Positions 1-7,154 are shown, counted from the stretch's first letter. The stretch is 8,777 nt of DNA from CBDCME01 sp965218865 (GCA_965218865.1 CBDCME010000040.1:1-8777); one strand, 5' to 3'. Made by a program: numbers and translations. Notes: a model not told the origin generated them from the letters alone.

Positions 1-1136
1 TGGCGCAATTGGTGCCCGAGCGGCGGCCGAAACTGCCTTGGCTCGAACCCACTCAAAACGACGGTGTCAAGACGGTTCGCTTGGCGTGCGCGCTCAAGCA
101 TGAGGCGCCCGGACTGATGGCGCGATTCATCGTCCAGACCGAATCGTACCACCACTACGGCGACGATGGCCGCGGGCTGTTCTGGACTGAAGGCGTATTC
201 TTGAAGGATCAAACTTACGGCAACGATACCCTGGTGACGGTCGATGGCACCGAGCGGCCAATCGTGAGTATTACCATTCACGGCTCGCAACCAGGTTGGT
301 TCTTGGGCGAGATTTACCGCACCCTTGATGAGCTTCTCAAATTCTGGCCGGGACTCGAAAAGACCTACGAGGTTGTCTGCCCCAAGGTGCTGGATGACGG
401 CGGCCTATGTAGCGGACGTTTCGGGTTCGATTTTTTGGTCGCGGAACCCAAGGAGCATCCCGACGATAACCAGGTGTGCCAAGTCTGCCGTAGCCGCTGG
501 AAGCCGCATCAGTTGCTGTTCGGCTTTGACGGGGTCAGGCAACAGCGCGAGCAACAACTGCATCCCGCGCTTGAGTATTCCCTCGCCAAGCAGCAGGCGC
601 CGTGTCCAAGGTCATTCACCTTGGCGCCCGCCGATGGCCCCTGGTACGATCCGCGCACGTACGCGAAATCGATCACCGGGCAGAAGCTCCGCCTCACACT
701 GCGATCGGAACATTCCGGCACGCCGGTAATATCCAAGGAGTTCACGGTCAAACCGGGGTGGGTCAAATGGTTTGGTCCGCTAGCTCGGTTGACGGCCCTG
801 GCTTTGTCGGGTGTGGCTCTGCCCCTCACCGGGGATGCGGCGAAAGAACTGAAGGAAGCGGCAAATTTCATGATGTAGATCGCCGGCATTCCCGGCGGCC
901 ATGACCTTGACGAGGAACACAAGCACGGTCTCCGGCGTGACGCAGGGGCCTCTTGGGTCTCGGGCGCTGATATCGAGGTCCTCCACGAATTTCTCAAGGA
1001 GCTCAAACTGGCGCCGAGGTTCGGCGGAATGAAATTCGCCAAGATCAGTAACAAGGGTTACCTGTGGGTTTCGCCGGAAGAAGCGGAAGCCCACGCCGAG
1101 GAAGTGCCGGTCCTTGCCTATGTTCCCACGGAATAG
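1..1136 (+). pseudogene. ROCO-family (COR domain) protein, 3' part, with in-frame amber stop at 876-878
   Basis: The frame is already open at the left edge, so this is the 3' portion of a larger gene; the Roc GTPase domain, if present, lies outside the window. Numbering from the codon at 9, residues 1-145 follow the second half of a COR domain: the LVPERRPKLPW entry, a stretch ending PGLMARFIVQTES (34-46), the FWTEGVFL strand (58-65), and the ITIHG / LDELLKFWPGL segment (88-116). A CP...C and CxxC set (Cys124, 134, 157, 160) resembles a zinc-ribbon-like element. A TAG at 876-878 ends the long open frame, but the same frame runs on for 85 codons to TAG at 1134-1136. That tail carries FGGMKFAKISNKGYLWVSPE, which fits the usual ROCO C-terminal pattern of GG-(hydrophobic)-G-LW-(C/V)-P-E. 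I therefore treat 1-1136 as one gene broken by a nonsense mutation; the unbroken part alone would end at 878. ROCO proteins are GTPase scaffolds, often with LRR or ankyrin N-termini. Base composition looks less GC-rich than the neighbours, so transfer is possible. Family call is from pattern recognition only. Confidence 0.68.
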
Positions 1137-1152
1137 CGGCGGCGAGGGAGTG

Positions 1153-2004
1153 CTATCCCCCCGCCACCTCATCGAGATAGGCGGTTTGAAAGTGCCGTGT
1201 CACAGGTCCGATTTTTCCGTCGCCGATGGTGTTGTCGTCGACCGCGATCAAGGGTTGGACGCCGATCAGGCTGTTGGTGAGGAAGGCTTCCTCGGCCTTG
1301 CCGATGTCTTCCGGCGAGAGCGTCCGTTCGACGGCGGGTAGGTGTCGGGCGAGGACCAGGGCCCGGGTGATTCCCGGGAGCGGTCCGTCGGCCAGGGGGG
1401 GCGTGCAGGCGATCCCATCGATGACGAGGAACAGATTGGCGGCGCTGGCTTCGGCGAGGTTACCCGCGAGGTTGCGCAAAAGCGCTTCCTCGGCGCCGCG
1501 TGAGTCCACTTCTTGTCGGGCCAGGATGTTTTCCAGGTAGTTGAGGGTCTTGAGCCGGGCGAGGGGGGAGTGTTCGTTTCGACGCACCTCGACCAGGCTC
1601 GCGTGTATCCCCCTGCGCCGTGCCTCAGCGGCGGGCGCGGCCGTGATCATCAGCGTCGGCGAAGGGTTTTCCGGGGGCTGTATTCCTCGGGGTCCGGGGC
1701 CCCGCGTCAGGGTCACTCGCAGAGCCGCGTCGCCCCCGCCGAGGCCGTTGGCGGCGAGGGTTTCGTCGAGCGCGGCGGCCATTTCCTCGGTTGTGATCGG
1801 GAGCGGAATGCGGAGCGTTTCGGCGGCGTTTCGGAGGCGATCGAGGTGGGCCACGAGGCAGGCAATTTTGCCGCCATGGGCCCGCAGGGTCTCGAAGACG
1901 CCGTCGCCGAGCGTGAAACCACGGTCGCTGGGATCGATCCGCGCCGCCGCGGGCGGCAACAGCTTGCCGTTCAAATAGATCATCGTTCCCCGCCGCCGGA
2001 TCAT
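1153..2004 (-). CDS. pabC: Aminodeoxychorismate lyase (PabC), class IV aminotransferase fold
   Basis: This 283-residue PLP enzyme of fold type IV most likely converts 4-amino-4-deoxychorismate to p-aminobenzoate and pyruvate in the cytoplasm, the last PABA step for folate. The family N-terminus is present (YLNGKLL, then DRGFTLGDGVFETLR at 27-41). The PLP Schiff-base lysine is Lys152 in LKTLNYLENILARQ, and Glu185 of NLAEASAANLFLV is the usual pyridine-nitrogen partner. LPGITRALVLAR (209-220) is the phosphate-binding loop. I chose ATG at 2004 because it overlaps the pabA stop as ATGA and has a GAGGG ribosome site 6-7 nt upstream; the ATG at 1983 would drop seven residues (MIRRRGT) and is the main alternative. 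It is the third gene of the pabB-pabA-pabC unit and ends 16 bp from the convergent ROCO remnant. Sequence alone does not exclude D-amino-acid or branched-chain aminotransferase activity, but the operon partners make PabC much more likely. Confidence 0.9.
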   Translation of the reverse strand: MIRRRGTMIYLNGKLLPPAAARIDPSDRGFTLGDGVFETLRAHGGKIACLVAHLDRLRNAAETLRIPLPITTEEMAAALDETLAANGLGGGDAALRVTLTRGPGPRGIQPPENPSPTLMITAAPAAEARRRGIHASLVEVRRNEHSPLARLKTLNYLENILARQEVDSRGAEEALLRNLAGNLAEASAANLFLVIDGIACTPPLADGPLPGITRALVLARHLPAVERTLSPEDIGKAEEAFLTNSLIGVQPLIAVDDNTIGDGKIGPVTRHFQTAYLDEVAGG

Positions 2005-2570
2005 GATTTTCCCTCGAGGAAATTCCGCAGCAAGCGGTGTCCGCATTCCGACCGTACCGCTTCCGGGTGGAACTGGACGCCCACCACGGGATAGCGCCGG
2101 TGTCGGAAGGCCATGATTTCGCCTTCGCCGCCGCGCGCCGTGACCTCGAGATCCGACGGCAGGTCGTCGCTGTCGACGAGAAGGGAATGATATTGGGTCA
2201 CGCGCAGGGGGTTCGGCAGGCCGCTGAAGACTCCGCGGCAATCATGGTTGACGAGCGCGGTCGTGCCGTGCCGGGGGCGGGATGCGCGGACGATGCGGCC
2301 ACCGTGGACCTGACCGATGCACTGGTGACCCAGACAGACTCCGAGCAGCGGAGTGGTTTTGCCGAAGCGCCTAACGGCCGCGTTGGAGATCCCGGCTTGG
2401 GCGGGACCGCAGGGGCCGGGAGAGATCACGATATGCGACGGCGCCAGGGCCGCGATCCCGTCCAGGTCGATGGCGTCGTTGCGGACGATCCGGCAGCCCC
2501 AACCCAGCCCGCGGAGGTATCGGGCGATGTTGTGGACGAAGGAATCATAATTATCGATCAGGAGGATCAT
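2001..2570 (-). CDS. pabA: Aminodeoxychorismate synthase glutamine amidotransferase subunit (PabA)
   Basis: This 189-residue class I glutamine amidotransferase supplies ammonia from glutamine to PabB. It starts MILLIDNYDSFVHNIARYL, the standard PabA/TrpG N-terminus. The oxyanion strand reads HIVISPGPCGPAQAGIS (46-62); the Cys after PGP is typical of PabA, where TrpG more often has Gly. The catalytic triad is visible as Cys79 in LLGVCLGHQCIGQ and His168/Glu170 in VGVQFHPEAV. Length is normal for a free-standing subunit. The start at 2570 fits the family; an upstream in-frame extension exists but carries no similarity. Its first 20 nt overlap the 3' end of pabB, and its TGA overlaps the pabC ATG, so translation of the three is probably coupled. 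In many bacteria one such subunit serves both PABA and tryptophan synthesis, so an additional TrpG role cannot be excluded. Confidence 0.93.
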   Translation of the reverse strand: MILLIDNYDSFVHNIARYLRGLGWGCRIVRNDAIDLDGIAALAPSHIVISPGPCGPAQAGISNAAVRRFGKTTPLLGVCLGHQCIGQVHGGRIVRASRPRHGTTALVNHDCRGVFSGLPNPLRVTQYHSLLVDSDDLPSDLEVTARGGEGEIMAFRHRRYPVVGVQFHPEAVRSECGHRLLRNFLEGKS

Positions 2571-3960
2571 CGGCCGCGTTTCCAGGATCGAGGCAGGCGA
2601 ACAAGCACCGGCCCTTGGCCAGGGTTTCCTCGAATTCATCCCCGGGATTCGAATCCGCGACGATGCCGCCCCCGACCTGAAACGTCGCGACGCCGTCCTT
2701 GAATGAAATGGTCCGGATCACGATGGAGGTGTCGAGAGCCCCGTCGAAGCCGATATAGCCGATACTCCCACAATAGGGTCCGCGCTGGGTCGGTTCCAAT
2801 TCGGCAATGATTTCCATGGCCCGAATTTTCGGCGCGCCGGTGATCGATCCGCCCGGAAAGCTCGCCCGCAAGAGATCGGCGGCGGTGGTGCCGGGCCTCA
2901 GCTCACCGACGACCGTGGACACCAGATGGTGAACCGAGGCGAAGGATTCGAGTTTGAAAAGCTGTGGCACCTCGACGCTGTGGTGGTCGCAAACGCGTGA
3001 AAGGTCGTTACGCAACAGATCGACGATCATGACGTTTTCGCAGCGATCCTTTTCACTGGCAATCAATTCCCGGGCCTGGGCCCGATCCTCCTTGGGGGTC
3101 TTTCCCCGCGCTCGCGTTCCCTTGATCGGACGTGTCTCGACCCGGGATCCCCGCAAGCGCAGGAATCGTTCCGGGGAGGACGAGGCGATGGCGAAATCCT
3201 CGCCTTCAAGATAGGCGGCAAAGGGGGCCGGGTTGATCCGCCGCAGCCGCCGGTAGACCTCGAAGGGGTGCACGCTCTCGGCGAGGCGCGACTGATACCG
3301 CTGCGACAGATTGGCTTGGTAGATGTCGCCGGCGCGGATGTATTCGATGATTTTTTCGACCGTTTCTTCGTAGGCTGTCCGGGTGAAATCCGAAATCCAT
3401 TCCGAGCCCATGGGGATTCGCTTTCTTGTCCGCGGCCGTCCGCTCCCCAGACGAGCCCGGAATTCCTCGATACGCGAGCGGGCGCGGGCGTCGCGGCGGG
3501 CGGCGGGAAATCCGCTCGAGATGATCCAGGCCCGTGATTCCTTGTTGTCGAAGGCGACGACGACGTCGAAGAATCCGAGGACCAGGTCGGGGAGATAAAG
3601 ATCGTCCCGCTTCGCCCGCGGCAGTTTTTCGAGATGGTGACACAGATCGTAGGCGAAATAACCGGCGGCCCCGGTTTGAAACGGGGGCAACCCCTCGACG
3701 GGGGCCAGGCGGAAGCGTTCGAGCTCTCGCCCTAACGATGCGAAGGGGTCGCCGACCTCGTCGACGCCTGCCAGGTTCACCAAGCCGTTCTTGGCGCGGA
3801 GGACTTGGAAAGGATCGGTGGCGACGAAGCTGTAGCGGCTGTACGGGGAATCCGCCAACGCACTGTCGAGGAAAATCGACATCGGTCCCTGGGCCAGCTT
3901 CTCGAACGCCGAAACCGGATCAAGGTAACGGATTTCATGGGCCAGGGGATCCGGGGCCAT
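2551..3960 (-). CDS. pabB: Aminodeoxychorismate synthase component I (PabB)
   Basis: This 469-residue chorismate-binding enzyme aminates chorismate to 4-amino-4-deoxychorismate using ammonia from PabA. Residues 1-180 form the anthranilate synthase component I N-terminal region (FLDSALADSPYSRYSFVATD near 30-49; TGAAGYFAYDLCHHLE near 96-111). The chorismate-binding domain spans about 190-455. Its diagnostic motif is PIKGTRARG with Lys280; PabB carries Lys here where TrpE has Ala (PIAGT), so this decides for PabB. Further signatures are ENVMIVDLLRNDLSRVC (308-324), ASFPGGSITGAPKIRAME (366-383) and FQVGGGIVADSNPGDEF (427-443). The start is uncertain: ATG 3960 gives MAPDPLAHEIRYLDP, near the family N-terminus; ATG 3984 adds eight residues and has a GGTGG just upstream; ATG 4086 adds a low-complexity segment and is unlikely. 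It is the first gene of the operon and ends TAA, 20 nt inside pabA. There is no PabC fusion, unlike in some Proteobacteria. Confidence 0.93.
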   Translation of the reverse strand: MAPDPLAHEIRYLDPVSAFEKLAQGPMSIFLDSALADSPYSRYSFVATDPFQVLRAKNGLVNLAGVDEVGDPFASLGRELERFRLAPVEGLPPFQTGAAGYFAYDLCHHLEKLPRAKRDDLYLPDLVLGFFDVVVAFDNKESRAWIISSGFPAARRDARARSRIEEFRARLGSGRPRTRKRIPMGSEWISDFTRTAYEETVEKIIEYIRAGDIYQANLSQRYQSRLAESVHPFEVYRRLRRINPAPFAAYLEGEDFAIASSSPERFLRLRGSRVETRPIKGTRARGKTPKEDRAQARELIASEKDRCENVMIVDLLRNDLSRVCDHHSVEVPQLFKLESFASVHHLVSTVVGELRPGTTAADLLRASFPGGSITGAPKIRAMEIIAELEPTQRGPYCGSIGYIGFDGALDTSIVIRTISFKDGVATFQVGGGIVADSNPGDEFEETLAKGRCLFACLDPGNAADDPPDR

Positions 3961-3984
3961 GGCTATCGACGCTCCGACGGGCAT

Positions 3985-4209
3985 TCTGCCACCGCTTGGA
4001 GGGAGCGGACCGGCGTTGCCGAGCGAAAACACTTGCGTCGGCGCGGATGTCGTGGCGCTATCATGCGCGGCCGACGCCCACCGCAAGGCCGCGCGCTCGG
4101 CCGTTCCGGTGGCACCCCGGGGAAGCGGTCTTTCGGGCCGGCGTTACCGTCACCTTCGCGATTGAACATCTTACAAGCAATATACACGTGGGCTGGCGGG
4201 GGCCGGGAC
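3985..4209. other. Intergenic region upstream of pabB
   Basis: About 225-250 bp separate pabB from the end of the htpX remnant, both on the minus strand. No reading frame with protein similarity was found. The pab promoter should lie here. The best minus-strand candidate pairs TTGCGG (rc of 4081-4086) with a CATGAT-like element about 15 bp downstream, which is too weak a match to call. No clear factor-independent terminator with a U tract is visible after htpX. Confidence 0.4.
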
Positions 4210-4749
4210 CTATCCCCAGGGGCCCCTTGGGCCGTGCATCCGCCGCAGGCGCCGAACCCGGTTCTCCGTCGACGGGTGGGTCGCGAACAGGTTGTCGAGC
4301 AGATGGGCGTGCAACGGGTTGATGATGAAGAGACGCGCCGTCGCGGGATTCCTCTCGGCGGTCTCGTTGTCGACGAGCCTCGCCGACCGGTCGAGCTGCG
4401 CCGCCGCCAGCACCAGGATTGTGCCGACCGGGGGATTGCGGTTGTTATGCCCGCCGAACAACCAGGCGATGTGGGCCAGCATTCCGATCGCACCGGCGAG
4501 GGTGGCGGTGATCGTCATCGTCAAGGTGTCGCGGTCGTGCGCGAGTTCGTGGGCCATGACCCCGACGATTTCATTCCGCTCAAGCTGGCGACGCAGTCCG
4601 CTGGTCGCGGCGACGGCGGCGTTTTCGGGGTTGCGGCCGGTGGCGAACGCATTCGTTCCCAGGGCCAACATGAAGGCGACGGCCATGCCGGTCTCGCCAC
4701 CGAGCGCATCACCGATGGCGAGGAACACGGCCGTGCGGGCGAAATTCAT
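4210..4749 (-). CDS. htpX: HtpX-like M48 membrane metalloprotease, internally deleted, probably inactive
   Basis: HtpX is a heat-inducible inner-membrane zinc protease that cleaves damaged membrane proteins. This 179-residue frame is clearly HtpX but about 110 residues shorter than the usual near-290. N-terminal MNFARTAVFLA joins directly to GGETGMAVAFMLALG with part of the first membrane helix missing. LALGTNAFATGRNPENAA (29-46) fuses two blocks normally some 55-60 residues apart. The zinc motif HELAH (67-71) is kept, but the following VKNRDTLT is shortened to DRDTLT. About 40 residues are missing between ILVLAA and QLDRSARLVDNETAERNPAT, including the REYAAD-type segment with the third zinc ligand Glu. 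The tail (LFIINPLHAHLLDNLFATHP, STENRVRRL) is normal. All deletions keep the frame. Loss of the third ligand and much membrane sequence argues against proteolysis; it may be a pseudogene. It is divergent from the DUF1674 gene and has a sigma-32-like promoter. Confidence 0.85.
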   Translation of the reverse strand: MNFARTAVFLAIGDALGGETGMAVAFMLALGTNAFATGRNPENAAVAATSGLRRQLERNEIVGVMAHELAHDRDTLTMTITATLAGAIGMLAHIAWLFGGHNNRNPPVGTILVLAAAQLDRSARLVDNETAERNPATARLFIINPLHAHLLDNLFATHPSTENRVRRLRRMHGPRGPWG

Positions 4750-4790
4750 GTTCGGGTTTTGGTGGCCTGTCCAAGAACTATAAGCTAAGA

Positions 4791-4818
4791 ATGTAGGCGA
4801 TCACGGCGTGGGTTCAAG
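4791..4818 (-). promoter_or_regulatory. Candidate sigma-32 (RpoH) heat-shock promoter of htpX
   Basis: Reading the minus strand, CTTGAA (rc of 4813-4818) is followed after 15 bp by CCTACAT (rc of 4791-4797). This resembles the RpoH consensus CTTGAA / CCCCATNT, or CTTGAC / CYTATNT as described in Alphaproteobacteria. A transcript starting near 4784 would have a leader of about 35 nt before the htpX ATG at 4749. htpX is a classical heat-shock gene, so the site is in the expected place. No strong ribosome site is seen before that ATG. Confidence 0.55.
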
Positions 4819-4880
4819 CGGGCCGATCAAGGCGGATCGCGCGGGCCCTCGGTGTTTTGACGTAAATGGGGCCGAGGTCG

Positions 4881-5045
4881 ATGAGCGAGCAAAAGAGCAG
4901 CCTCGAGGACGCCGCTTCCGAGACCGAAAAGTCAGCGCCCGAAAAGCAGCCATCGAAAGCACTTAAGGAAATCGGCGGGCCCAAGGGACTCGAACTGAAC
5001 CGGTACGGCGACTGGGAAAAAGGCGGTCGCGCCATCAACTTCTAG
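4881..5045 (+). CDS. DUF1674 / SDHAF4-like small protein (probable succinate dehydrogenase assembly factor)
   Basis: This is a 54-residue protein starting MSEQKSSLEDAASE, with an ATG at 4881 and GAGG 3-7 nt upstream. The first 25 residues are acidic, Lys-rich and probably disordered. The C-terminal half, KEIGGPKGLELNRYGDWE (29-46) followed by KGGRAINF, is the DUF1674 signature; the usual pattern is EIGGPKGxExxRYGDWExxG ending in DF. In mitochondria the family member SDHAF4/Sdh8 binds the flavinylated SdhA subunit and helps complex II assembly; a similar role here is inference from the family. The penultimate residue is Asn where Asp is usual, and Leu replaces the common Pro after GPKG. The gene lies divergent to htpX, an association I recall from other alphaproteobacterial genomes, and converges on the DUF423 pseudogene, whose end is 11 bp away. 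It appears intact. Confidence 0.9.
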   Translation: MSEQKSSLEDAASETEKSAPEKQPSKALKEIGGPKGLELNRYGDWEKGGRAINF

Positions 5046-5056
5046 CTGCCGCGGAG

Positions 5057-5437
5057 TCAGGGACGGCCGCGAAGGGCGGCGACGAAGAGGCTTGCCCAAC
5101 CGGCCATGAAGGCGATGCCGCCGAGCGGCGCCAACCCGGAAAGGGCACGTGATCCGGTAATACCCAAAAGGTAGAGCGAACCGCAGAAGAGCACGCTGCC
5201 GGCGACGAATGCCTACCCCGCGAGGGCGACGAATCAAGATCCGGGGGAAGGACCCCGTCCCGCCAACCAGGCCACGGCGAACAACGCGAGGGCGTGGTAC
5301 ATTTGGTAGCGTGTCCCGGTCGCGAAGGCGTGGAGGTTCGCGCTGCTTCCCTTCAGGGCGTGCGAGCCCAAGGCCCCGGCGACAACCGATACGAATCCGC
5401 TCGCGGCCGCGAAGGCGACCCAAAATCGGCGACTCAT
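5057..5437 (-). pseudogene. DUF423 small membrane protein gene with two in-frame stop codons
   Basis: The frame from ATG 5437 to TGA 5057-5059 is 126 codons, the normal length for a DUF423 protein, a small multi-pass inner-membrane family of unknown function. The N-terminal half reads MSRRFWVAFAAASGFVSVVA, then GALGSHALKG and TGTRYQMYHALALFAVAWLA, the family hallmarks. The C-terminal half reads AFVAGSVLFCGSLYLLGITG, ALSGLAPLGGIAFMAGWASL, also diagnostic. Between them, in the same frame, lie TGA (5234-5236) and TAG (5213-5215), seven codons apart. The TAG falls where relatives have the conserved Trp of AGW-x-F, so TGG to TAG is the likely change. No indel is needed to join the halves. An alternative ATG at 5452 adds five residues. 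The first 67 codons would encode only the first membrane segments. It lies 57 bp downstream of the hydrolase gene on the same strand. Confidence 0.85.
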
Positions 5438-5494
5438 TTCCCGGATCCGCATGGCCAGGGCCCTAACGACCCGACCGGTCCATGGCAAGCGAAT

Positions 5495-7057
5495 TCAACG
5501 CCAGTGGGGGGGTGGCCGGTGGCGCGGACGCCACGTCGTCGGGGTGCTGGCGAGATCGAAGTCGGGAGGCCGCAGGCGGCCAAGGCAGTCGGGTCGAGGC
5601 CGTCGAAACGGGTGTTTCAAGAATTCGGCGACGATTTCCTCGGCGCATCGGTGGCTATCGAAAACCCCATGACCGGTACCCGGAAAGGTGAACACATGGG
5701 CAAAGGGCAGCGCCGCCGCGGCTCGCCTGGCTAGGGAAGGGGGCGTGATGGGATCGTAGGCGCCGGCAAGCATCAGGGTTGGTATGTCGCTGGTGACAGG
5801 GGTGTTTTCGACCGCCGCCGCGCGCTCGGCGGGCCAGAGCGGGCACAGGACCAGGGACCAGTGCTGCATGAGCCAGCCAGCGAGGAAGGGGTACCGCGCC
5901 GCCGCCGCCCGCACCGCCGCCGGATGCTCGAACGGAAACTCTTCATGGCAAGTGACCGACAACGACATCCCGTCCGCGAAGTCCCGGTAGGATTCGTCCA
6001 TGTAGAACGGCTGGGCCAGTTCCTCCAAGGGGCCATAGTCGCCGTTGGCCGTCGCGGTGATAAGGATGGGAAGCTTCTCGACCAGCACGGCGTCGTGCAA
6101 GGCGCCGAACACCAAGTCCAGGAAATAGACGTCGTCGACACGGACGAAGAGCCGGGGCCAACTCCGGTTCTTCCGCAACGCCAGTTCCTTCGGTTCCGAC
6201 GCCAGGCGGCGCAACGCCGCTTTGAAGCGTTCCTTCAGTTCCGGAAAGGCGACGGCGCAACGGCGCTCGGCGGTGCAGTCCTCGAATAGCCGCGACAAGG
6301 CGGCCGCGAACTGCTCGGGTAGGGAAACCACGTCAAATGCCTCGGGCGGAAACACCGAATCGAGGATCGCCGTTCGTATGCCCTCCGGGTGATAGCGCAT
6401 GACGGTAAGTGCCAGCCGGGAGCCGTAGGAAATTCCGAGCAGGGTCCATTCATCGTACCCCAGGGCGCGCCTCAACGCCGCCACGTCGGCGGCGCTCTCG
6501 CGGCTGTTGTAGGCGGCAAGGGCGTGTCCGGCGGCCAGCAGACGATCGCGGCAGGCGCTCACGGCATTCCGCGACGCAGTGACCGAATCTCCCGCGACGC
6601 CGGGCGATTCCGACGCCCCGGCCCAAACCCGGGGATCGGCCAGCTTCGGACAGTCGATACGAGGCTGCGCCTGGCCGGTTCCCCGCTGGTCGAAGACGAC
6701 GAGATCGTGACCGGGGGGAAGATAATCGATCCATTCCCACCAGCCGTCGATCTGTTCTTGAGTGGCGAGATAACTCGGTTGTCCGGGGCCACCGGTCAAA
6801 AAGACGATGGGTTCGCGGAGAGGGCTCGTTCGGGCCCGTTTGAAGACGACCACGGGGAGGCGCGAATTTCGGCCGGTCGGTCGGTCGCGCCTCTCCGGCA
6901 CCGTGAAATGGCCGCAAACGGCGGGACGTGCCTTGGAAACCCGGAACCAACAGGTTTCAGTCTTGAAGCGTTCCGGTTGATAGGCCGATGCCGCGTCCGC
7001 CTGCCAGGCAAGAGCAGCGACGGCGAGGCCGATCAAGGGTGGGGAAAATCGTCTCAT
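5495..7057 (-). CDS. Exported alpha/beta hydrolase, tripeptidyl aminopeptidase type (S33, TAP-like C-terminus)
   Basis: This 520-residue hydrolase probably acts outside the cytoplasm on peptides or amide/ester substrates; the exact substrate cannot be read from sequence. The start at 7057 gives MRRFSPPLIGLAVAALAWQA followed by DAASA, a typical Sec signal peptide with likely cleavage after Ala25 (ASA). Upstream in-frame codons back to 7300 are low-complexity and unlikely to be coding. The fold markers in order are IVFLTGGPGQPS (84-95, oxyanion HGGPG-type loop), HDLVVFDQRGTGQAQP (117-132), and the nucleophile elbow LLGISYGSR with Ser210. A long cap region with several Cys follows. The TAP-like C-terminal domain supplies Asp435 (LAGAYDPITPP) and His463 (PGTGHGVF), completing the triad, and ends CLGRLRPPDFDLA as in relatives. 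A 17-residue Pro/Arg-rich tail follows. It diverges from ureD, with about 100 bp between starts. No strong ribosome site is visible. Confidence 0.85.
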   Translation of the reverse strand: MRRFSPPLIGLAVAALAWQADAASAYQPERFKTETCWFRVSKARPAVCGHFTVPERRDRPTGRNSRLPVVVFKRARTSPLREPIVFLTGGPGQPSYLATQEQIDGWWEWIDYLPPGHDLVVFDQRGTGQAQPRIDCPKLADPRVWAGASESPGVAGDSVTASRNAVSACRDRLLAAGHALAAYNSRESAADVAALRRALGYDEWTLLGISYGSRLALTVMRYHPEGIRTAILDSVFPPEAFDVVSLPEQFAAALSRLFEDCTAERRCAVAFPELKERFKAALRRLASEPKELALRKNRSWPRLFVRVDDVYFLDLVFGALHDAVLVEKLPILITATANGDYGPLEELAQPFYMDESYRDFADGMSLSVTCHEEFPFEHPAAVRAAAARYPFLAGWLMQHWSLVLCPLWPAERAAAVENTPVTSDIPTLMLAGAYDPITPPSLARRAAAALPFAHVFTFPGTGHGVFDSHRCAEEIVAEFLKHPFRRPRPDCLGRLRPPDFDLASTPTTWRPRHRPPPHWR

Positions 7058-7154
7058 GTGCCGTGACCGGTCGTCTGATCCGGTCCATACTGCGGCCGGA
7101 GTGGGGCTGAATGCAACGGCGACGACGGGCATCGGGCCATTGGGGTGCGGAGAA

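Noticed and set aside
1138..1165. Possible hairpin between the convergent ROCO and pabC ends (GGCG-A-GGG against CCC-C-CGCC).
   Set aside because: Only seven pairs with an internal mismatch and no U tract on either strand; it may be chance in GC-rich DNA.
3985..4086. N-terminal extension of PabB from an ATG at 4086.
   Set aside because: The added residues are low-complexity and the family N-terminus begins near the ATG at 3960 or 3984.
3534..4322. Long plus-strand open frames opposite pabB and htpX (also 3805-4788).
   Set aside because: Arg/Gly/Pro-rich translations without similarity, lying antisense to clearly conserved genes; typical shadows in high-GC DNA.
5046..5100. GC-rich inverted segments after the DUF1674 gene as a terminator.
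   Set aside because: Arms are interrupted, overlap the DUF423 coding frame and lack a U tract.
876..5215. Reassignment of TAG to a sense codon, suggested by in-frame TAGs in the ROCO and DUF423 genes.
   Set aside because: TAG also occurs at natural gene ends here: pabC (1153-1155), htpX (4210-4212), DUF1674 (5043-5045) and the ROCO C-terminus (1134-1136). DUF423 also has an in-frame TGA. Ordinary inactivation explains all of it.
7058..7154. Divergent promoter pair between the hydrolase and ureD.
   Set aside because: A minus-strand TTGCAT is present, but no acceptable -10 element lies 16-18 bp away, and nothing better was seen on the plus strand.
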